From the NCBI GenBank assembly GCA_019115665.1, contig DXDD01000064.1, positions 1-60,457 of the forward strand: a DNA stretch of 60,457 bases, given 5' to 3'. The position numbers were made by a program, and so were the translations under genes. Under the pieces are notes generated by a model, which did no database searches, had not been told where the DNA came from, and saw nothing but the letters and a program-made list of their open reading frames with translations. This DNA comes from Candidatus Eisenbergiella pullistercoris. Its GTDB lineage: Bacteria > Bacillota > Clostridia > Lachnospirales > Lachnospiraceae. Positions 7,611 to 15,721 of this stretch are shown here, piece after piece (position 1 is the stretch's first letter; each line of letters opens with the position of its first letter).

Positions 7611-9998
7611 TTACTTCGTTTCCGGCGTATGCCACTTCCAGTCGCGTACCTCCGGCAGATCGATGCCGTACTCATGGATGTACTGCTTGTGCTCCACCAG
7701 CTTGTCGTTCATCTGCTGGATCAGATAGGAGCCGCGGTTTCCAAGCTGAGGCAGGTTCTGAATGGCGTTCTTCACCAGGCTGAAGCGGTCGATCTCATTC
7801 TGCACGCGCATATCGAACGGCGTGGTGATGGTGCCCTCTTCCTTGTAGCCGTATACATGGATGTTGCGGTTTTCCCGGCAGTAGGTCAGCTCATGGATGA
7901 GCGTAGGATAGCCGTGGAAAGCGAAGATAATGGGTCTGTCCTTCGTAAACAGCGCGTTGTAGTCCGCGTCGGTCAGGCCGTGCGGGTGCATGGCGGAGGG
8001 CTGAAGCTTCATCAGGTCCACCACATTGATCACGCGGATCTTCAGCTCGGGAAGCGAGTCTCTGAGGATGGTGACGGCAGCCAGGGTTTCCAGGGTGGGC
8101 GTATCGCCGCAGCAGGCCATGACGATATCCGGCTCTTCTCCGGCGTCGTTGCTCGCCCATTCCCAGATGCCGATGCCCTGGGTGCAGTGCTTCACGGCCT
8201 GCTCCATGGTCAGCCACTGAGGTCTGGGATGCTTGCTGGTCACCAGAACGTTCACATAGTTCCTGCTGCGGATGCAGTGATCGAAGCAGGACAGCAGGCA
8301 GTTGGTGTCCGGAGGCAGATACAGGCGCACCACGTCCGCCTTCTTATTGGAGATATGATCCAGGAAGCCGGGATCCTGATGGGTGAAGCCGTTGTGATCC
8401 TGCTGCCATACGTTGGAGGAAAGGATCAGGTTCAGGGAAGCGATGGACTGCCTCCAGGGAAGCTGGTTGCAGACCTTCAGCCATTTCGCGTGCTGGGCGC
8501 ACATGGAATCCACCACGCGGATGAACGCCTCATAGCTTGCGAAGAAGCCGTGGCGTCCCGTGAGCAGATAGCCTTCCAGCCAGCCCTCGCACATATGCTC
8601 GCTGAGGAAGGAGTCCATCACGCGGCCGTCATGGGCCAGGAACTCGTCCGTATCCAGAAGCTCGTTGTTCCAGTCGCGGTTGGTTTCCTCGAACACCTTT
8701 CCGAGACGGTTGGACATGGTCTCGTCCGGCCCGAAGATACGGAAGTTGCGGGCGTCCTTATTCAGCTTGAAGATATCCCGCACGAAGCCGCCGAGGACCA
8801 CCATATCCTGGGACTCCACGGAGCCGGGAGCGGGTACGTCGATGCCGTATCTGCGGAAGTCGGGCATGCGCAGATCGCGCAGCAGCTTTCCGCCGTTGGC
8901 ATGGGGATTGGAGCCGATCCTTCTGTCTCCCCTGGGAGCCAGGGCCTTCAGCTCGGGGATCAGCCTGCCGTTTTCGTCAAAAAGCTCTTCCGGATGATAG
9001 CTCATCAGCCAGTCTCTGAGCATGTCAAGATGCTCCGGCTGATCCATCATGATCGGAACCTGATGGGCGCGGAAGGAGCCTTCGATCTGCTTGCCGTCCA
9101 CCACCTTCGGGCCGGTCCAGCCCTTGGGCGTGCGCAGTATGATCATGGGCCATTTGGGTCTGGATGTATCGTGGTTTTCTCTCGCGTTTTTCTGAATGGC
9201 CTTGATGTCGTCCATGGCGGCGTCCAGCGCCTCCGCCATTTTGCGGTGCATTTCCATGGGAACGTCGCCTTCCACAAAGTAAGGCTTCCAGCCGCAGCCG
9301 TCGAAGAAATGCTCCAGCTCCTCATGGCTGTTGCGGGCGAATACCGTGGGATTGCTGATCTTGTAGCCGTTTAAGTGCAGGATCGGGAGCACGGCGCCGT
9401 CCGTTTCCGGATTCAGGAACTTGTTGCACTGCCAGGAGGTGGCCAGAGGGCCCGTCTCCGCTTCGCCGTCGCCCACGATACAGGCGGCCACCAGATCGGG
9501 ATTGTCAAATACCGCTCCGAAGGAATGCGCCAGGGAATAGCCGAGCTCGCCGCCCTCGTTGATGGAGCCGGGAGTTTCGGGAGCCACATGGCTGGAGATG
9601 CCGCCCGGGAAGGAGAACTGCTTGCACAGCTTTTTTAAGCCGTCCATATCCTCGCCGATGTTGGGATACACCTCGCTGTAGGTGCCCTCCAGATAAGTGT
9701 TCGCCACAAAGAAATTTCCGCCGTGGCCGGGGCCGGATACCAGGATCATGTCCTGATCATACTTCTTGATGACACGGTTCAGATGCACATAGATGAAGTT
9801 CTGGCCGGGAACGGTTCCCCAGTGTCCCACGATTTTCTTCTTCACATGATCCAGCGTGAGCGGTTCGCGAAGAAGGGGGTTGTCCAGCAGGTAAAGCTGC
9901 GCTGCGCCGAGGTAGTTGGCGGCGCGCCAGTAGGCATCCATCTTTTTCAGATATTCGTCTGTAAGCGGCTGCCGTTCTTCGATCTCCATGTTTGCCAT
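7611..9998 (-). CDS. xfp: Xylulose-5-phosphate/fructose-6-phosphate phosphoketolase
   Basis: Phosphoketolase splits xylulose 5-phosphate, and often fructose 6-phosphate, with inorganic phosphate to give acetyl phosphate plus glyceraldehyde 3-phosphate or erythrose 4-phosphate. It is a cytosolic ThDP enzyme. The protein is 795 residues, the normal family length. The ThDP-binding GDGEAETG motif is followed by the Asn segment [24 protein letters not shown] and the N-terminal [10 protein letters not shown] segment are also family hallmarks. AGGAGGAGAG lies just before the ATG at 9998. It is monocistronic, with its own promoter and strong terminator. It gives the cell a pentose and hexose route to acetate and ATP. 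Confidence 0.97.
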   Translation of the reverse strand: MANMEIEERQPLTDEYLKKMDAYWRAANYLGAAQLYLLDNPLLREPLTLDHVKKKIVGHWGTVPGQNFIYVHLNRVIKKYDQDMILVSGPGHGGNFFVANTYLEGTYSEVYPNIGEDMDGLKKLCKQFSFPGGISSHVAPETPGSINEGGELGYSLAHSFGAVFDNPDLVAACIVGDGEAETGPLATSWQCNKFLNPETDGAVLPILHLNGYKISNPTVFARNSHEELEHFFDGCGWKPYFVEGDVPMEMHRKMAEALDAAMDDIKAIQKNARENHDTSRPKWPMIILRTPKGWTGPKVVDGKQIEGSFRAHQVPIMMDQPEHLDMLRDWLMSYHPEELFDENGRLIPELKALAPRGDRRIGSNPHANGGKLLRDLRMPDFRRYGIDVPAPGSVESQDMVVLGGFVRDIFKLNKDARNFRIFGPDETMSNRLGKVFEETNRDWNNELLDTDEFLAHDGRVMDSFLSEHMCEGWLEGYLLTGRHGFFASYEAFIRVVDSMCAQHAKWLKVCNQLPWRQSIASLNLILSSNVWQQDHNGFTHQDPGFLDHISNKKADVVRLYLPPDTNCLLSCFDHCIRSRNYVNVLVTSKHPRPQWLTMEQAVKHCTQGIGIWEWASNDAGEEPDIVMACCGDTPTLETLAAVTILRDSLPELKIRVINVVDLMKLQPSAMHPHGLTDADYNALFTKDRPIIFAFHGYPTLIHELTYCRENRNIHVYGYKEEGTITTPFDMRVQNEIDRFSLVKNAIQNLPQLGNRGSYLIQQMNDKLVEHKQYIHEYGIDLPEVRDWKWHTPETK

Positions 9999-10045
9999 AG
10001 GGCTCTCTCCTCCTTTTTCTTGATTGACAGTTGTCTGATAGATAT

Positions 10046-10086
10046 ATATTAAACTTTTTCCGGGTATCGGGCAATGGGAAATTGCC
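10046..10086 (-). promoter_or_regulatory. xfp promoter with palindrome over the -35
   Basis: On the minus strand, TTGCCC (10074-10069), a 17-bp spacer and TAATAT (10051-10046). The palindrome GGCAAT-N5-ATTGCC at 10070-10086 covers the -35, which is the usual position of a repressor operator. A second small palindrome, GACAGTTGTC, lies in the leader at 10025-10034. Which regulator binds is unknown. Confidence 0.5.
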
Positions 10087-10163
10087 AGAAAATCATATTT
10101 TTTTGGTGAAATTCACGAAAACGGAAAAGGAGAAAGGAAAGTTCCCCCATTCTTCCGTATGGC

Positions 10164-10230
10164 ATGTGGACGAAAATATATTTTTATGTGGACATAAATA
10201 CATTCAGGCATTAAAATACATTTGTGTCCA
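10164..10230. repeat. Three imperfect copies of a TGGACA-type motif upstream of cas6-like gene
   Basis: ATGTGGACGAAAATATATT (10164-10182) and ATGTGGACATAAATACATT (10186-10204) match at 16 of 19 positions and are spaced exactly 22 bp, two helical turns. A third copy (10215-10230) is inverted and reads TGGACACAAATGTATT on the minus strand. This AT-rich stretch lies between divergent xfp and the cas6-like gene. It looks like a multi-site operator. I see no gene in 10087-10422. Confidence 0.45.
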
Positions 10231-10366
10231 TTTCAATATTCCAGTTCTTTTGCTTCTGGTTACAGAGCGTCTGTTTTGCTTTTGGGATAAGATCCTCTTT
10301 TTTCTTATTGATGAAGTGAACGTGAATGAACCCCAACACGGAGTGTCCGCCGACAGTAAACGTACG

Positions 10367-10401
10367 CCTGCGGCGGGAGACGGGATGTCCCCCGCCGCAG
10401 G
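10367..10401 (+). other. Strong hairpin just upstream of the cas6-like ribosome binding site
   Basis: CCTGCGGCGGG (10367-10377) and CCCGCCGCAGG (10391-10401) form a perfect 11-bp stem with a 13-nt loop, ending 6 nt before the AGGGAGGA of the cas6-like gene. There is no U-tract. It could shield or expose the RBS, and because Cas6 proteins bind RNA stem-loops it might also be a self-binding site; the latter is speculation. Confidence 0.6.
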
Positions 10402-10422
10402 AAGATGAGGGAGGATTTTATT

Positions 10423-11109
10423 ATGTTAGTATTCGAGCTGCCCATGCAGATTTATTTTCTTGCCCCGGTTCCGGCAGAGCAGGTTTCCGGCAGGATCGCC
10501 CGCCTTCTTGACGGCGCGCTGGAAAAGAACGGGCCCGGGGGAGCGCAGAAAAGCCTGTTCTGGCCCTATACCTTTGACCAGCCCTGTCCGCTTGAGGCGG
10601 AGCACATCTATCTGGAAGGAAAAATCTATACGGTGCGCATCCGGACCGTCAGCCAGGAGCTGGCGGAATTTTTTATCCGGCGGCTGCCGGGGGCGGGAAA
10701 CGACTGCATTCACGTGCTGAGCGGACAGCTGCGGCTGATCCCTCGCTGCCTTCTGGAACGGGTGCATTCCCTGACTCCCGTGGTGGTAAAGACGGAACGA
10801 GGCTACTGGCGCAATCAGATGCAGCTGGTGGAATATGAGGAACGGCTGAAGGAAAACCTGATCCGGAAATACAACTTTTTTCAGCACGCCAGCCTTTCCG
10901 GAGACTTCCTTCTGTTCCGGGATATCGCGTTCATGAACCGCAAGCCCGTCCGGGTGGCGCAGAGCGATATTTCCCTGCTGGGAGACAAGGTGAGCCTGAA
11001 GGCCGCCTCCAACGATACGGCGCAGGAGCTTCTGTATATGGCGCTCGGAACGGGAATGGGAGAAAATAACGCCAGGGGCTGCGGCTTTCTGGGCTATCGC
11101 TTCCGCTGA
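10423..11109 (+). CDS. cas6: Cas6-like CRISPR RNA endoribonuclease, orphan
   Basis: This 228-residue protein resembles Cas6, the RAMP-fold endoribonuclease that cuts pre-crRNA in type I and III systems. The main evidence is the C-terminal glycine-rich loop GTGMGENNARGCGFLGYRF, close to the GlGekNslGfG loop of Cas6, together with length and beta-alpha pattern. I chose the ATG at 10423 because AGGGAGGA lies about 7 nt upstream; the in-frame ATG at 10405 has none. No CRISPR array and no other cas gene is in the window, so it is an orphan here. The usual N-terminal catalytic His around residue 46 is not obvious, so it may bind RNA without cutting, or serve an array elsewhere. Confidence 0.72.
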   Translation: MLVFELPMQIYFLAPVPAEQVSGRIARLLDGALEKNGPGGAQKSLFWPYTFDQPCPLEAEHIYLEGKIYTVRIRTVSQELAEFFIRRLPGAGNDCIHVLSGQLRLIPRCLLERVHSLTPVVVKTERGYWRNQMQLVEYEERLKENLIRKYNFFQHASLSGDFLLFRDIAFMNRKPVRVAQSDISLLGDKVSLKAASNDTAQELLYMALGTGMGENNARGCGFLGYRFR

Positions 11110-11203
11110 CCGATACTCCCGTTATGACATTCTACAGCCCCATGTCCCGGATCAGAAACGCGATCTGACAGGGAAACAGCTCCGCCGGCAAAGAGGAGGA
11201 AAA

Positions 11204-11223
11204 GGGCCGCCATGCGGCGGCCC
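11204..11223 (+). other. Hairpin downstream of the cas6-like gene
   Basis: GGGCCGCC and GGCGGCCC form a perfect 8-bp stem around ATGC. It has no U-tract, so it is at best a weak stop for the cas6-like transcript. The remainder of 11110-11240 shows nothing else. Confidence 0.4.
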
Positions 11224-11240
11224 GGCCGGCGGAAAGAAAC

Positions 11241-11285
11241 AAAAAGGAAACCGCCCGCTCCCGATGAAAAGGGAACGGGCGGTTT
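11241..11285 (-). terminator. Terminator of the MalY-like aminotransferase gene
   Basis: AAACCGCCCGCTCCC (11248-11262) pairs with GGGAACGGGCGGTTT (11271-11285) at 14 of 15 positions. On the minus strand the stem is followed by CCTTTTTG. It lies between convergent genes and may also stop the plus-strand transcript. Confidence 0.75.
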
Positions 11286-11299
11286 CCCTGTCTACAGGC

Positions 11300-12502
11300 T
11301 CATCCTCTGTTGAATACATACTCGTCCAGCCTTCTCATGGCTTCCTTTACCAGGGAAAGGGGAAGGGCCAGATTCATGCGGATGGCCCAGGGACGGTTGA
11401 ACGGGCGGCCGTCCTGCCAGATCACTCCCGCCGCGATGCCGGACCGGATCAGCTCATCCATGCTCACGTCATGACGCCGGCACCATTCCTCACAGTCCAG
11501 ATAGAGCATATAGGTGCCTTCCGGCTTCGCCAGCTTCACGCCTTTAAAATTTTCACAGATGTACTGATACGCATAGTCCACATTTTCCGTCAGCACAGTC
11601 CTGAGCTCATCCAGCCATTCCTGTCCCTCCGGACGGTATGCGCCGATGAGGGCGTGCATGGAGAGCACGTTCATGCTGTTGTAGTGGCTGAGGCCGGACT
11701 GTTTTACAACCCTGTCCTTCAGATACGGATTGTAAATGATGTGGTAGGAGCCGATCAGCCCGGCCAGATTGAAGGTCTTGGAGGGCGCGTAGATGGCGAT
11801 GGTACGGTTTTTGGCGTCCTCGCTTACGGACTGGGTGGGGATATGCTTATGGCCGGTCAGCGTCAGGTCGGACCAGATCTCATCGGAGATCACCACGCAG
11901 TCGTTTTTCCGGTAAACCTCCATGGCGGCTTCGATCTCTTCCCGTTCCCAGACCCGTCCGCAGGGATTGTGGGGGGAACAGAAGACGGCGAAGTGGATGT
12001 GGTTTTCCCGGAGCTTTCTGTCCATATCCTCATAATCCATCCGCCACACGCCATCCTCATCCTGCTTCAGGTCGCTCAGCACGATCTTCCGGCCGTTGTT
12101 TTCCAGCGTGCCGGTAAAGCCGACATAGGTGGGAGAGTGCAGGAGCACTGCTTCGCCGGGCGCGGTGAACGCCTGCAGGGCGGAGGCGACGCAGCCAAGG
12201 ACTCCGTTTTCATAGCCGATGGCCTCTCTGGTCAGCCCCTCCACGCCGTTTCTGATCTTCTGCCAGGAAATGATGCTGTCATAATATTCGTCGGAAGGGT
12301 CGAAATAGCCGAAGGCCGGATGCTTCGTCCGTTCGATGACCGCCTCCTGGATGGTGGGAGCCGTGGCGAAGTTCATGTCGGCCACCCACATGGGAATCCT
12401 TGAAAAGCCCTCCTTTATGGGAGCGTTTGGAAAGGGAATGATATCCACCGCGATGGCATCCTTTCCCGTTCTGTCAATGATGGAAGTAAAATCGTATTTC
12501 AT
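11300..12502 (-). CDS. MalY/PatB-family aminotransferase (cystathionine beta-lyase type)
   Basis: This 400-residue cytosolic PLP enzyme belongs to fold-type I, MalY/PatB subgroup. These enzymes usually cleave C-S bonds of cystathionine or cysteine to give homocysteine or sulfide, pyruvate and ammonia. Hallmarks are MWVADMNFATAP near the N-terminus, CSPHNPCGRVW, the ISDEIWSDL metal-free PLP Asp segment, and APSKTFNLAG, whose Lys forms the Schiff base. The ATG at 12502 is preceded by AAAGGAG at good spacing; open frame extends upstream to 12550 but with poor initiation context. It is monocistronic. The exact substrate cannot be told from the sequence, and transaminase activity is possible. Confidence 0.9.
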   Translation of the reverse strand: MKYDFTSIIDRTGKDAIAVDIIPFPNAPIKEGFSRIPMWVADMNFATAPTIQEAVIERTKHPAFGYFDPSDEYYDSIISWQKIRNGVEGLTREAIGYENGVLGCVASALQAFTAPGEAVLLHSPTYVGFTGTLENNGRKIVLSDLKQDEDGVWRMDYEDMDRKLRENHIHFAVFCSPHNPCGRVWEREEIEAAMEVYRKNDCVVISDEIWSDLTLTGHKHIPTQSVSEDAKNRTIAIYAPSKTFNLAGLIGSYHIIYNPYLKDRVVKQSGLSHYNSMNVLSMHALIGAYRPEGQEWLDELRTVLTENVDYAYQYICENFKGVKLAKPEGTYMLYLDCEEWCRRHDVSMDELIRSGIAAGVIWQDGRPFNRPWAIRMNLALPLSLVKEAMRRLDEYVFNRG

Positions 12503-12584
12503 GGTCATTCTCCTTTGTGCTGTCTGTCCGCCGTTTTTGCCCGGCGGCATTGATCCGATCCGGCTCTGCGCAGCCGTTTTAAGG

Positions 12585-12593
12585 ATTATACCA
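12585..12593 (-). promoter_or_regulatory. Extended -10 of the MalY-like gene
   Basis: On the minus strand, TGGTATAAT (12593-12585) is an extended -10 with a perfect TATAAT. The -35 position carries only a weak TTCTTC-like match. The leader contains a GC hairpin near 12531-12552. Confidence 0.6.
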
Positions 12594-12686
12594 CGTGCGC
12601 GGGGGAGAAGAAAAGAGGGGGTTCGTCCGGCTTTGACAGGAACAGGCAGCCCGAAGGCTTCCGGGGAATTATTTTGCCCATACAGG

Positions 12687-12716
12687 TTGACAGCCGTTTC
12701 CTTATCATGTTATTAC
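12687..12716 (+). promoter_or_regulatory. Promoter of the GH43 operon
   Basis: TTGACA (12687-12692), an 18-bp spacer, and TATTAC (12711-12716) preceded by TGT, an extended -10. It would drive the GH43, membrane protein and MBOAT genes. Confidence 0.6.
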
Positions 12717-12847
12717 AGACAGAAGAAAGAACAGAAGCGCCGGCGGCCCGCCGGGACAGGACGGCGGGGCCGTGAAGAACGCGGCGGACCGCAGAAAAGA
12801 ACGCCGCCGGCGGAAAGCGCTGACCAATCAGGAAATGGGAGGAAATC

Positions 12848-14194
12848 ATGGAAAACAGATATGCAACCGGAGCTCATAATCCATTTCTTCCGCTGGGAAT
12901 CTATATCCCGGACGGGGAACCCAAGGTCTTTGACGGGAGGGTCTATCTGTACGGCTCAAAGGATGTGTTCGGGGGAGAGTACTGCTGTCACAAGTATCAC
13001 GTGTATTCCGCCGCTGTGGATGATCTGAAGCACTGGACGGATCACGGGCCGGCGCTGGCCTCTACGGATGAATACGCCGATGAGGGGATCCTGGACGGGG
13101 TGCCCTGGTCGGACGGCCTTCTGTGGGCGCCGGACGTGGTGGAGCGGGACGGCTGGTATTATCTGTATTTCTGCCTCTCGGACGGAACGGAGGGCGTGGC
13201 GAGAAGCAGGAAGCCTTACGGACCCTTTGAAGAAGCCCGGCAGATCCTCATGGACGGGGAGCCGATCTCGGGGATCGACCCGTCGGTGCTGCGCGATGGG
13301 GACGACTTCTATTATACCTGGGGACAGGGAAACTGCCATATGGCGAAGCTGAACGACGATATGTATACCTTGGACGGGACCACCTACGCGGAGGCGCTGA
13401 TCTCCCATGAAGACGGCTGCCAGGGCTTTCACGAGGGCTCTTCCCTGAGAAAGCTGGGAGACTGGTACTGCCTGGTCTATGCCAGCGAATACACGAAGGA
13501 ATATCCCAACCGCGGCGGAGCCCCCACGAAGCTGGACTACGCGGTGAGCCGGAACGTATACGGGCCCTACGAATACCGGGGCACCATCATTGACAATACC
13601 GGGGTGGATCCCAGCACCTGGAACAACCACGGCTCCATCCTTCGGATCAAAGATCAGTGGTATGTCTTCTACCACGGTTCCTCCGGCAGCCGGAAATACA
13701 ATCGGAGAGCCCGGGTGGAGCGGATCGAAGTGGATGAGAAAAACGGGCTGATCAGGCAGGCGCAGATGACCTCCTCAGGCTTTGCGGACGCGCTGGATCC
13801 GCGGGAGAGGCTGGATGCGGCCTATGGCTGTCAGGTGACGGGAGGCGCGTATTTCACGGAAGAAAACGGCAGCTTCCCCATGGTGCATATCACTTCCGGC
13901 TGCAGCGTTTCCTACCGGTATTTTGACTATGGAAGGGAAGCGGGAGACTGGAGGATCACGCTTGCGCTGCGCCCGCTTCAGGAAGGCAGGGCCGTGGTGC
14001 TTGTTGGCGGAGAGGAGAAGGCGGAGATTTTCTTCGCTCCCGCCGGGACGGAAAACGAAGCGGCGCTTACGCTGGCGGAGGGCGTTCTGACCGGGCTTTC
14101 CGGAAAGGCGGAACTGGAGATCCGTTTTGCATCCGAAAGGGAAGGGGAGCTGGCGTCTCTGTACTGGATCGAACAGCGGGCCGCAGAAAGCTAA
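12848..14194 (+). CDS. Glycoside hydrolase family 43 protein
   Basis: This 448-residue protein is a five-bladed beta-propeller hydrolase of GH43, which act on arabinosides, xylosides or galactosides of plant or surface glycans. The inverting triad can be proposed as the Asp of GIYIPDGE near the N-terminus, the Asp of SGIDPSVLRDG, and the Glu of FHEGSS. WAPDVV is also typical. The last 130 or so residues look like a beta-sandwich module. No signal peptide is visible, so it probably acts on imported oligosaccharides in the cytoplasm. GGGAGGA lies before the ATG at 12848. Its place ahead of acyltransferase genes may be coincidental. Substrate is unassigned. Confidence 0.88.
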   Translation: MENRYATGAHNPFLPLGIYIPDGEPKVFDGRVYLYGSKDVFGGEYCCHKYHVYSAAVDDLKHWTDHGPALASTDEYADEGILDGVPWSDGLLWAPDVVERDGWYYLYFCLSDGTEGVARSRKPYGPFEEARQILMDGEPISGIDPSVLRDGDDFYYTWGQGNCHMAKLNDDMYTLDGTTYAEALISHEDGCQGFHEGSSLRKLGDWYCLVYASEYTKEYPNRGGAPTKLDYAVSRNVYGPYEYRGTIIDNTGVDPSTWNNHGSILRIKDQWYVFYHGSSGSRKYNRRARVERIEVDEKNGLIRQAQMTSSGFADALDPRERLDAAYGCQVTGGAYFTEENGSFPMVHITSGCSVSYRYFDYGREAGDWRITLALRPLQEGRAVVLVGGEEKAEIFFAPAGTENEAALTLAEGVLTGLSGKAELEIRFASEREGELASLYWIEQRAAES

Positions 14195-14270
14195 GGATGC
14201 GCCTGCCGGCTGCTTTTCGGTATCGGTGAAAGAAATTGTTGAAAAAAAGAAAAGGAAGATTTTGAAGACC

Positions 14271-15689
14271 ATGAATCGGTTCTCCCGTTTTTTCAGAGAC
14301 AGGCGCGCTGCTTTTTCCGGGCTGATGCTGGCCGTGTCCGTGCTGTTTTACCTGTTTTTCGCCTGTTATGACGGCGCGGTGATCTGTGTGGATTCGCCAA
14401 GCTATATTCATATGGATATTTCCAGGGAACCCTTATACTGCATGTTCCTTGCGGGGCTGAGGGCGGCGTTTGCCGCCGCTCCGGCGGGGGCTTTCGGGGA
14501 GGACGCGTATCTGACGGCCGCCGCCTTCCTGCAGAGCCTTCTTGCGGCGTCTGCGGCCTGGAGTCTGGCGGCTTATCTCTGGAGGGAGCTGGAGCTGCCC
14601 AGACCCCTGGCCCTTCTGCTGCTGGGCATGCCGCTTGCGGTATCCCTTCTGTGCCGTTTCGCGGCGCAGCGCGGCTCCATGTATTCCAACAGCATTCTGA
14701 CGGAAGGGATCGCCATCCCGCTGTATCTGCTGTTTTTCCGGTTCCTGCTGGAATATTTCCGAAAGCAGTCCGGCAGAAGTCTGCTTCTTGGCTGCCTGCT
14801 TTCTTTCCTGATGATCTCCGCCAGAAAGCAGATGCTGATCTCGCTTGTGATGCTTGCGATCTGTATCCTGTTCGTCTTTTTCAGGAGGAAAAAGCTCCTT
14901 CGCGGCCTGCTTCTGGCTGTCGGCTGCGCGGCGCTGGTCATGGGGGGCAGCGTGCTCCTGGATCTGGGCTACAATTACGCGGTGCGCGGAGAGGCGGTGC
15001 GGCATTCCAGCGACGGCCGCTTCCTGACGACGATGGCCTTCTATACGGCGGAACGGGAGGACGCGGAGTATATTTCGGATGAAAAGATCCGGGAGCTGTT
15101 CCTTGAGATCTACGACGCCTGCGACGCCGCCGGCTATCTGAAGCACAGCGCCGGACAGGGCTGGCTGAACCGGGTGAGCCATTTCGGGGATTTTTACGAC
15201 TGTATCCAGATCGATACCATGTGGCCCGCGGTGAACGCCTTCGTTCAGGAAAACTATGGGGATGGAACGGTATTTTTAAGCGAGCATGCGGATCAGGTCA
15301 TGGGCGTGATCAACCGCAGCGTCATCCCTCATAACCTGGGGAAAATATTCGGCTCCTTTCTGGACAATTTCCTTTCCGGCCTGATCACCACGGTGGCGCA
15401 GAGAAACCGGATCCTCAACTGGTACAGTCTGTTCGTGTATCTGCTTTACCTGTTTCTTCTTGCCTGTCAGATCCGCCGGGTGCGGCGGGAGGGCGCGGAC
15501 GAAAGGATCGCGGAGACGGCGGGGCTTACCCTTCTTTCCATCCTGTGCAACGTGGGGCTGGTCTCTCTGGTGATCTTCTGCCAGACCAGATATACGATCT
15601 ACAATATGGCGCTGTTCTATATCAGCCTGCTGCTGCTTCTGTACGACTGCGGGAAATTCCTGCTTGTCAAAAGAAAGCGGATGGTCTAA
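14271..15689 (+). CDS. Polytopic membrane protein, glycosyltransferase-like
   Basis: I do not recognise a named family with certainty. The 472-residue protein has about nine hydrophobic helices. The first is followed by an extracytoplasmic loop with VDSPSYIHMDISREPLY, which resembles the Asp-containing first loop of GT-C type lipid-linked sugar transferases. A large soluble loop (about residues 235-375) lies before the last helices. The ATG at 14271 is preferred; upstream in-frame codons overlap the GH43 gene, and a TTG at 14262 with AAGGAAG upstream is an alternative. It lies between GH43 and MBOAT genes and could modify the same surface polymer. That role is inferred only from neighbours. 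Confidence 0.7.
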   Translation: MNRFSRFFRDRRAAFSGLMLAVSVLFYLFFACYDGAVICVDSPSYIHMDISREPLYCMFLAGLRAAFAAAPAGAFGEDAYLTAAAFLQSLLAASAAWSLAAYLWRELELPRPLALLLLGMPLAVSLLCRFAAQRGSMYSNSILTEGIAIPLYLLFFRFLLEYFRKQSGRSLLLGCLLSFLMISARKQMLISLVMLAICILFVFFRRKKLLRGLLLAVGCAALVMGGSVLLDLGYNYAVRGEAVRHSSDGRFLTTMAFYTAEREDAEYISDEKIRELFLEIYDACDAAGYLKHSAGQGWLNRVSHFGDFYDCIQIDTMWPAVNAFVQENYGDGTVFLSEHADQVMGVINRSVIPHNLGKIFGSFLDNFLSGLITTVAQRNRILNWYSLFVYLLYLFLLACQIRRVRREGADERIAETAGLTLLSILCNVGLVSLVIFCQTRYTIYNMALFYISLLLLLYDCGKFLLVKRKRMV

Positions 15690-15721
15690 ACTGAAAAGGA
15701 AAATCTGTTTGGAGCGAGCCT

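Noticed and set aside
12503-12550. Upstream start of the MalY-like enzyme at 12550
   Set aside because: It would add 16 unrelated residues ahead of the conserved start. AAAGGAG is placed for the ATG at 12502.
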